This document shows, piece by piece, positions 58,219 through 64,000 of a stretch of 64,000 nt of DNA (positions are counted from its first letter, which is position 1; each line of letters begins with the position of its first letter). Source of the DNA: Clostridia bacterium. Lineage in GTDB: Bacteria; Bacillota; Clostridia; Oscillospirales; CAG-272. The stretch lies in contig JAFVVP010000004.1 in the NCBI GenBank assembly GCA_017502135.1, forward strand, positions 62,001-126,000. The letters run 5' to 3'. The notes beneath the pieces were generated by a model that was not told where the DNA came from, did no database searches, and saw only the letters and a list, made by a program, of their open reading frames with translations. A program made the position numbers and the translations under genes.

Positions 58219-59226
58219 TTATTTAGCCCCCATTCTGATTCTCGGGTCAATGAAACCGTAACTGATATCTATAACGATACCTGCCGTAAGGCTTACCAAG
58301 GTATAAAAGCCCGATAACAACATAAAGAAGTCATAATCCTGGAATGTGATAGAGTTGAGGTAGAGTCCGCCAACGCCGTTAATTCCAAACATCTTCTCAA
58401 TAATAAGCGATCCCGAAAGAACCGAGATAAACTCACTAAGTATGGAAGGGAAGATTACGACCATAGAGTTACGCATCGCATGACGGTAAATAGCTTGTCT
58501 TTTAGTAAGGCCTTTGGTTCTCGCCAAAAGCATAAACTCTCCCGTAAGCACCTCGGAGAGCTCGGCGCGGGTGTAACGCGCATATCCCGCAATGGAGCCC
58601 AGACACAAAGCAAATACAGCAGGGAGCATGGAACGGAATACTTCCCAAGTGAAGTACTCGTTGCTCGTTGACATTGTCAGCGGGAACCAACCAAGCTTAA
58701 AGCAGAATACGTACTGGATCATAAGAGCCAATACGATGGAGGGAACCGATATCAACAGAATAATGAAAATATTGATCAACTGGTCCTGCCACTTATTCTT
58801 TTTGAGTGCAGCCAAAATACCCAAGCCAAGGCCGATCGGCACTCCAATAAGGGTTGAATAAATGTTTATCAGGATTGTGGGCGGGAGATGGCTGACAAAT
58901 ACCTCCCATATATTCATATTAAGGTATTCACCGTATGTGGTTACAATACCGAAGTCGCCCTGTGTCACTATTCTCTTGATATAGGTTCCGAACTGGATGA
59001 ATATCGGTACTCGGTCATAGGTCCAGACACCGTTCTCTCCCTCTTTAATGTTGGTGATCCAACCTCTTCCTTCAAGAGTTTTCATGACGATCTCAGGGTC
59101 CTGACCCGGTAGAGCATTAGTGGGGATAGGCAGGAGCTTGATAAGCACAAAACACATCGTGAAAATGATGAAAAATGTGAACAGCATCAAGCCCAAACGC
59201 TTCGACACATATTTAAACATATACAT
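58219..59226 (-). CDS. oppB: Oligopeptide ABC transporter permease OppB-like
   Basis: Permease of 335 residues, normal size, with six TM segments. It has the OppB pattern: the N-terminal TM 'RLGLMLFTFFIIFTMCFVLI', a periplasmic-side loop with 'LPGQDPEIV', and 'PTILINIYSTLIGVPIGLGLG' (in parts: ILINIYSTLIGVPIGLG). The EAA loop is 'LLARTKGLTKRQAIYRHAMRN'-like (in parts: ARTKGLTKRQAIYRHAMRN), and it ends 'GFIDPRIRMGAK'. It is the only subunit of this transporter without a large insertion. Start after GGAG; oppC follows after 2 bases. Confidence 0.93.
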   Translation of the reverse strand: MYMFKYVSKRLGLMLFTFFIIFTMCFVLIKLLPIPTNALPGQDPEIVMKTLEGRGWITNIKEGENGVWTYDRVPIFIQFGTYIKRIVTQGDFGIVTTYGEYLNMNIWEVFVSHLPPTILINIYSTLIGVPIGLGLGILAALKKNKWQDQLINIFIILLISVPSIVLALMIQYVFCFKLGWFPLTMSTSNEYFTWEVFRSMLPAVFALCLGSIAGYARYTRAELSEVLTGEFMLLARTKGLTKRQAIYRHAMRNSMVVIFPSILSEFISVLSGSLIIEKMFGINGVGGLYLNSITFQDYDFFMLLSGFYTLVSLTAGIVIDISYGFIDPRIRMGAK

Positions 59227-59569
59227 AGGTTTTTCTCCTCTGTTTTGTTGCTTTCCAATTCATAGTGTTCGAGCCCAAAAATGCAGTTGTTTGTAAGGCT
59301 CTGCTGCGCACTGAAGCTGCGCACTGACAAAACTGACGTTTAAAACCATCTTCATTTTATCAATTAATAGTTTCCCATTTTTAACTGTTATCAAACAGCC
59401 CGTTTGCTATTATTTATCTTCGTAATAGTCTTGTTTTTTACTGTTGTAATTTTTGGGTTTGCCGGCTCAACTTTTTTAAATGTCGCATAAATGCCAAACT
59501 AGCGGTGAGCACATTGGCTCACCGCCGTTTGCATTAATTCAAATAGTCTAAGGAATTAGTTGTCTGAAA
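59227..59569 (-). other. Intergenic region between oppA and oppB with a stem-loop
   Basis: 343 AT-rich bases without a gene. A perfect 9-bp stem (GCGGTGAGC 59502-59510 / GCTCACCGC 59517-59525) lies 45 bases after the oppA stop, with only a weak T-run. This is the usual place for a hairpin that lets the binding-protein mRNA outnumber the permease mRNA. A 12-base direct repeat (59303-59314 and 59316-59327) has no evident meaning. Confidence 0.6.
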
Positions 59570-62131
59570 TTACTCGGACTTCTTGTACTCAGCAGAGAGG
59601 TCGTTGTTGTTCGCAGCAACGTAATCAGCCCACTCAGCATCGGTATAGTTAACTTCGATGTATCTGAGACCACCGAAGCCCATGAAGGTGTGCTCGTCTT
59701 CAGAGAAGTAAGAGAACTTAGCGCCGAGGAAGGATCCGCCACCGTCAGCGATCAGCATTACGGAACGGCTTTCCTTAATAGCGATCTCCTCAAGAGCGGA
59801 GAGAATAAGAAGTCTTGCTTCAACGGGAGCGAAGCCTTCACCCCAGTTGTAAGTCTTAGCCTGATTCTCAGTTGCTGCAAGGCCGTTGAGACAGTAGTAC
59901 CAGTTCTGAACGCTCATGGTGATGGTCTCACCTGCACCCTCGTAATCACCTGCGGGCATTGTGAGTGTCAGATCGATAGCGGAGGTATCCCAGTACATGT
60001 GGTAGTTGAGATCGTCATCGGGGTTAACGAATGCGCCAATGATATCGAAGGGATTGAATGCGTTACCGGAGAAGCCGTAACCGAAACCGATCTGGGTCGC
60101 GCCGGTACGGAAAGCTTCAGCCCACTGAGCACCTGCGGATGCGTCAAATACAACGTCGATCTTGTCTTCAAGAACGGTTCCTACAGTAAGTCCATCGAGA
60201 ACTTCCTGGAGGTAGTTTGCTCTGAATCTCTGCTTATCGGTATCGGAAGACGAACCGTAAATGAGAGTGATGTTCTTCGTTGCGTCGTAGCCGTACTCTG
60301 CGGGGTTAGCAAGGAGGATGTCAATAGCTTCCTGCATCTTCTGCTTTGCAAGAGTGGGGTTGTAGCCGGTAAGAGCATCGTAAGCGTCATCGGTGGAAAG
60401 AGCGGTGAGATCGCCGTTGGACCACTTGCCGTCAGCATCCTGCGTGAAGCCGTAAGCGCGGAGGATACCCTCTTTTGCAACGGTAGCGTTACGGTACTGA
60501 CCGCCGTCCTCAAGCTCGGGAGAATTTTCAATATCGTAGTAGTAAGCAACGTTTACAAGACCGAAGCAGGGAACTGCAGTGCCGGGCCAGATCTTCTCAA
60601 CGATGTCGCTTCTGTTAAGAGCGAGGTTGAATGCATGTCTGAACTCCTGGATTGCAAGAATACCGTTGTTGTTCTCGCTGTTCTTAAGAACATTGAGGTT
60701 GCTGTAAAGCTGCATACCGAAGGTACCGGTAGAGGTGGAGGTGAAGTAAACGTACTTGGAGTCAAGGTAATCAGCTACGTTCTCCGTTTGGAGAGCCGCA
60801 TCATCGTAAGTACCGTTCAGGAAGCCCATCCACTTGGTAGCGAACTCTTCAACCTTACGGCAGTTGATAGCGGTGATGTTGTACTGGTTCTTGTACTGAT
60901 CAAGATTCCAACCGTACCAGTTCTCGTTCTTTTCGAGCTTGTAGTGAGAGCCTGCCTCAAACTCTGTGAGCTTGAAGGGACCCCAGCTTGCGGTGGTCTC
61001 GAGAGAAGAGTTGTAGTTAGAGGTCCAAAGCGTTGCACCGTCAGCGGGAGCGATCTTGGAAGCCTCGTACTTAGCCTTGTGAACTACGGGGAGGCTGGAG
61101 AAGTAGTAAGGAGCCCAAACAGAGAGGCTGCCGTCTTCCTTCAGGAAGGAGTAAGCCTTATCCAGGCACAGAACGATAGCATTCTCGCCTTCAACAGCGT
61201 AGATACCAACGTCTTCCCACTTCACGTCGCGAACGGTGTTCTCAACATACACTGCAACGGAGCTTGCATAGCTTGCGCCGACTTCCAGGTATGCTGCATT
61301 GTAAGTATCGTAGATCCACTTACCGGAGATACCGTTGTCTTTTACAGTACCTTTGGTGAAGTCGTCTGCGGTAGCGTACCAGGTATCGTTAACCTTGATC
61401 CACTCAGGCATGGGGTTGCCCTGCTCGTCCTGGAAGCCTTCCAGGCCGGAGAACAGATCGGTGGGACGGACGTACAGGTCAACACCAGCGTCCAGAACGT
61501 CCTGGTTCTTGCTGTAACCCTGGCTTGCAACAGTCTCATAGGTGCCTTCTTGGTTCTGGAAGAAGTAAGCCTTAGAGTTCTTGATCATAAGGGTGTCGTA
61601 GTAGGTGTTAGCGCGGAAGTTCATGAAAGCGGGGTCAAGCAGCTGCTGCATAGAGTATTCGAAGTCAGCAGCGGTGATGGCCGTGCCGTCATCCCACTTA
61701 AGGTCGTCGCGAAGAGTGATCTTCCAAGCGTAGCCGCCCTCTTCCTTCTGCGCATCGGTGTAGCCCCACTTAGCATCAACAGTCGAGGTTACGTCCTCGA
61801 GCTTGGTTGCTGCAGAGTAGTTGGTGGTGTATGCGCCGGGAACGATAGCGTCCTTGTTGATGGTTCCATCCTTGTTGAACTTCTCGTCATTCTCGAACTT
61901 GTAGTCGTATTCGAAGAAGGAAGAGCCAATGTAACTCATGATCTGAGTATCATTGTTGTCCGCATAGGTGAACTCGTTCCAGTTGCTGGGCATTACGGAA
62001 GTGGTTGTATTGTACGCAGCCTGCTTGAGGTCAGCAGAGGGAATTTCGTTTTTGTTACAACCAACGAATGTTGCCGCGACAAGCACCAAGCACAAAACCA
62101 CCGAGAGTATGGATCTGAGGTTCCTGTTCAT
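59570..62131 (-). CDS. oppA: Oligopeptide ABC transporter substrate-binding lipoprotein (family 5), enlarged
   Basis: Solute-binding lipoprotein of 853 residues (typical OppA ~540-600). The start at 62131 follows TGGAGGAAAAC. The signal peptide ends in the lipobox TFVGC. Family 5 features are 'YAWKITLRDDLKWDDGTAITAADF' (in parts: LRDDLKWDDGTAITAADF) and 'FRHAFNLALNRSDIVEKIWPG' (in parts: RHAFNLALNRSDIV). The extra sequence is spread through the N-terminal lobe and around the aromatic-rich middle. The peptide or other substrate cannot be predicted. First gene of the operon, with its own strong promoter. Confidence 0.9.
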   Translation of the reverse strand: MNRNLRSILSVVLCLVLVAATFVGCNKNEIPSADLKQAAYNTTTSVMPSNWNEFTYADNNDTQIMSYIGSSFFEYDYKFENDEKFNKDGTINKDAIVPGAYTTNYSAATKLEDVTSTVDAKWGYTDAQKEEGGYAWKITLRDDLKWDDGTAITAADFEYSMQQLLDPAFMNFRANTYYDTLMIKNSKAYFFQNQEGTYETVASQGYSKNQDVLDAGVDLYVRPTDLFSGLEGFQDEQGNPMPEWIKVNDTWYATADDFTKGTVKDNGISGKWIYDTYNAAYLEVGASYASSVAVYVENTVRDVKWEDVGIYAVEGENAIVLCLDKAYSFLKEDGSLSVWAPYYFSSLPVVHKAKYEASKIAPADGATLWTSNYNSSLETTASWGPFKLTEFEAGSHYKLEKNENWYGWNLDQYKNQYNITAINCRKVEEFATKWMGFLNGTYDDAALQTENVADYLDSKYVYFTSTSTGTFGMQLYSNLNVLKNSENNNGILAIQEFRHAFNLALNRSDIVEKIWPGTAVPCFGLVNVAYYYDIENSPELEDGGQYRNATVAKEGILRAYGFTQDADGKWSNGDLTALSTDDAYDALTGYNPTLAKQKMQEAIDILLANPAEYGYDATKNITLIYGSSSDTDKQRFRANYLQEVLDGLTVGTVLEDKIDVVFDASAGAQWAEAFRTGATQIGFGYGFSGNAFNPFDIIGAFVNPDDDLNYHMYWDTSAIDLTLTMPAGDYEGAGETITMSVQNWYYCLNGLAATENQAKTYNWGEGFAPVEARLLILSALEEIAIKESRSVMLIADGGGSFLGAKFSYFSEDEHTFMGFGGLRYIEVNYTDAEWADYVAANNNDLSAEYKKSE

Positions 62132-62250
62132 GATGTTTTCCTCCATATTGTTAAAAAATACTTTGTCTCATTATTCGCAAGGCTTTTTTGCAATTTTTAT
62201 GCCAGAACCCGCATTATTGCACAAAAAACCGCGAATATATGGATACATTA

Positions 62251-62279
62251 ATTATATCACACAAACTTCTGATAGTCAA
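62251..62279 (-). promoter_or_regulatory. Sigma-A promoter of the opp operon
   Basis: On the minus strand TTGACT (62279-62274), 17-base spacer, TATAAT (62256-62251). Confidence 0.87.
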
Positions 62280-62496
62280 CCGTCTTTCCAAATTAATTAC
62301 CGACTTTGCATTACCGATATGTAATTGTCAACAGGTATAATTTAAAAAAGTTTTTATATTTTTTAAACTTTTTACACTTATGACACTTATGACACCTTAT
62401 ACCAAAACAGATAACTCTATTTAAAATCAACCAATAGCTAATATAATTATCAACTAATCGGAAAACTGCTCCACTGATTTCTCTATGAACAAACAG

Positions 62497-62535
62497 AAAA
62501 AAGACACAGCCTGCACCGTACAGTGTAAACTGTGC
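62497..62535 (-). terminator. Intrinsic terminator of the XRE-membrane protein gene
   Basis: On the minus strand GGCACAG and CTGTGTC form a 7-bp stem (one G-U pair) around an 18-base loop and are followed by TTTTTT. Confidence 0.75.
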
Positions 62536-62551
62536 CTTTTGCTTTGTTAGA

Positions 62552-63850
62552 TTATTTCCACTTGATACAGAAGATGTGATCAAAATGTTTTTTGCGTTTT
62601 CTTAAATACACAAGTAAAGTACCTACAACTTCCAAACAATAAATAACTCCAAATAACATATCCCGCTCTATAAGCTCTGTGTCTGTAGGATACTGGTAGT
62701 AATAAACGGTAATTGGAAGCATATCAGCGTCAGAATCAGGCTCAATGCGCGCAACAAGCCCGTTTCTGAGAATATAATCACACAAAACCTTTCCGTCATT
62801 ATTAAAGAGGGTGTTATGACGGAACGCATCTTCACTGATTTTGTTGCCGTACACATCTTTATACATTGTTGTTTCATCTTTCACGATTTCGCTGATAGTG
62901 TGGCCATCATATATGTAATTTGGGATATCCATCTCCATAAATTTTACAAAACTATCGTAATTATCAAAGGTGATTTCTTCAGTAATCCAAAAAGCAGAAG
63001 TGCTGATCTCGTGTACAATAGCAGTTACCGCAACCAGCGCCACAAGAACGATTGCCATGGTTTTCTGCAGTTTGTGATTATAATGATATACCGGCGTTTC
63101 TTTTTCGCTCAACACATACGCACCGTTTTTCAAAAGGCGTGCATTCACAAACCACAATACCACAGCATAGATCACAAGAAAGGCTGTCATACCGATTAGC
63201 CCAAAGAGAAGTATACTGTCTGCGCCGAGTCCGAGATAGGCATCAATCAGAACCGGCGGAAATGTGAATCCGACAAACAGAACAGTCAGCCCGATAGAGA
63301 GTTCCGTAAGCCGGACGACATTCCGTTTGAACCCATTCAAATCTGGCAGGGTCTGAAACTTTTCTCCGTCTACGCTGAACATGGCGCGGTTCAAAAAGAC
63401 GATCTGAATGACAAGGCTTGTTGTAAAGAATACTGCTCCCACAAGGAAGCTAAGGGATGCTTTCAGAAACACCAGATTGCAGATGAGTGCCGCAATCAGA
63501 CCGACCACGGAAATTCCCATGGAGATATAGGAGCGCGTCTTATACTGCGACATAGCGGATTTCAGAATCCGCTGACGCTGCTTTTCCGCTTTGGAGGATG
63601 TCTCTGCCTCGGCAGCAGGTTCCATCCGCTCCTCGGGAGATTTCCGCTCTCCGCGCAGAAGCTCATCACAGGTTACACCGAAAATTTCAGCAATTACAGG
63701 AATTAGTGAAAGATCCGGAGCCCCTTCGTTGCACTCCCAGCGGCTGACCGATTTATCGGAAACATTCAGCCGTTCCGCCAAATCCTTTTGCGTCATTCCG
63801 TTTGCTTTTCTGAGCGCGGAGATAAATCCGCCGATTGTTTTCTTTTCCAT
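62552..63850 (-). CDS. XRE-family helix-turn-helix protein with multi-pass membrane domain
   Basis: Protein of 432 residues. The N-terminal XRE DNA-binding domain (about 5-62) has 'LRKANGMTQKDLAERLNVSDKSVSRWE' (in parts: MTQKDLAERLNVSDKSVSRW). A charged linker follows, then five or six TM segments (about 112-135, 140-160, 190-215, 225-245, 275-295, 408-425). An extracytosolic domain spans ~300-400, between the last two. The start at 63850 follows AGGAGG. Similar XRE-membrane proteins are common in Clostridia and are thought to respond to envelope signals, but no target is known. Genes next to it give no clue. Confidence 0.85.
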   Translation of the reverse strand: MEKKTIGGFISALRKANGMTQKDLAERLNVSDKSVSRWECNEGAPDLSLIPVIAEIFGVTCDELLRGERKSPEERMEPAAEAETSSKAEKQRQRILKSAMSQYKTRSYISMGISVVGLIAALICNLVFLKASLSFLVGAVFFTTSLVIQIVFLNRAMFSVDGEKFQTLPDLNGFKRNVVRLTELSIGLTVLFVGFTFPPVLIDAYLGLGADSILLFGLIGMTAFLVIYAVVLWFVNARLLKNGAYVLSEKETPVYHYNHKLQKTMAIVLVALVAVTAIVHEISTSAFWITEEITFDNYDSFVKFMEMDIPNYIYDGHTISEIVKDETTMYKDVYGNKISEDAFRHNTLFNNDGKVLCDYILRNGLVARIEPDSDADMLPITVYYYQYPTDTELIERDMLFGVIYCLEVVGTLLVYLRKRKKHFDHIFCIKWK

Positions 63851-63973
63851 AACAGTTCCTCCTGTATGTTTTTTGTACATTCATTCTATCATTTCGACAG
63901 TGAGAATACCACCAAACAGATGCGGAATTACTCTCGGAATTCGGGAATTCGTCATACCACATCGAGAAACGAG

Positions 63974-63999
63974 AAAAACTACCCGATTGGGTGGTTTTT
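63974..63999. terminator. Hairpin with flanking A/T runs at window end
   Basis: AAAAACTACCC (63974-63984), loop GATT, GGGTGGTTTTT (63989-63999), one G-T pair. The A-run makes it usable on the minus strand for a gene beyond the window. Confidence 0.65.
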
Positions 64000-64000
64000 C

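Larger units (their letters stand above)
62132..62551 (-). other. Intergenic region upstream of oppA
   Basis: 420 AT-rich bases that contain the opp promoter (62251-62279), a leader of ~110 bases, and the terminator of the XRE gene (62497-62535). No gene or known riboswitch seen. Confidence 0.7.

Noticed and set aside
59303-59327. Two copies of a 12-base repeat, CRISPR-like at first glance
   Set aside because: Only two units separated by one base, no spacers of CRISPR size and no cas genes.
59690-62251. Very long open frame on the plus strand opposite oppA (about 850 codons)
   Set aside because: It is the mirror of a well-supported lipoprotein gene. The translation is low-complexity Val/Leu/Ser-rich, has no domain pattern, and no ribosome-binding site or promoter of its own.

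Overview
The window looks like the chromosome of a strictly anaerobic, low-to-mid GC member of the Clostridia (Bacillota), probably an uncultured gut-type lineage. The evidence is a clostridial-order rnfCDGEAB operon, a Re-type citrate synthase, HdrABC/FlxABCD electron-transfer genes, 17-bp-spaced sigma-A promoters, and traces of sporulation genes (a cotJC fragment, and a SpoIIQ-like LytM protein behind a sigma-F-like promoter). I cannot name the genus. No rRNA, tRNA, CRISPR or insertion sequence was recognised. || Layout. 0-3.4 kb: the 3' part of a PRPP synthetase gene, argS and yebC. 3.4-5.4 kb: the last ~70 codons of cotJC abutting a large serine recombinase gene, preceded by a translationally coupled 47-codon gene and a promoter resembling mother-cell (sigma-E/K) promoters. 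5.4-10.2 kb (minus strand): histidine kinase/response regulator pair, GHL10-type lipoprotein, SpoIIQ-like peptidase. 10.2-20 kb (plus): a ThyX-like protein, then miaB, ylbF-like, mutS, mutL, tgt and nagA. 20-22.8 kb (minus): two tandem CNNM/CorC-type membrane proteins. 22.9-32 kb (plus): the Rnf operon running into EetA-like and EetB-like genes, a repeat-containing lipoprotein, ApbE and DUF1622, which looks like an Rnf plus flavin-based extracytosolic electron-transfer locus. 32-33.4 kb (minus): cysteine desulfidase-like gene. 33.4-38.8 kb (plus): Re-citrate synthase, GntR regulator, aconitase and NADP-isocitrate dehydrogenase. 38.9-40.8 kb: a large membrane protein. 40.9-52.5 kb (minus): fumC-hdrB-hdrC-hdrA-flxD-flxC-flxB-flxA-frdB-frdA-transporter in one tightly packed operon. 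52.7-62.3 kb (minus): an oligopeptide ABC transporter operon whose subunits carry very large insertions. 62.5-63.9 kb: an XRE-type membrane regulator. || How it fits together. Together the window describes a split ('horseshoe') TCA pathway. Acetyl-CoA and oxaloacetate go to 2-oxoglutarate through the citrate synthase-aconitase-IDH operon, and malate goes to succinate through fumarase and a soluble fumarate reductase. The fumarate reductase has no membrane anchor and sits in one operon with a complete HdrABC-FlxABCD set. I infer an NADH-fed, flavin-bifurcating fumarate reductase that produces succinate plus reduced ferredoxin. The ferredoxin would be re-oxidised by the Rnf complex encoded ~15 kb away, which pumps ions and could also pass electrons outward through the neighbouring flavoproteins. 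This coupling is the strongest candidate for an undescribed system here. The second is the recombinase/cotJC junction, which may be one end of a developmental DNA rearrangement.
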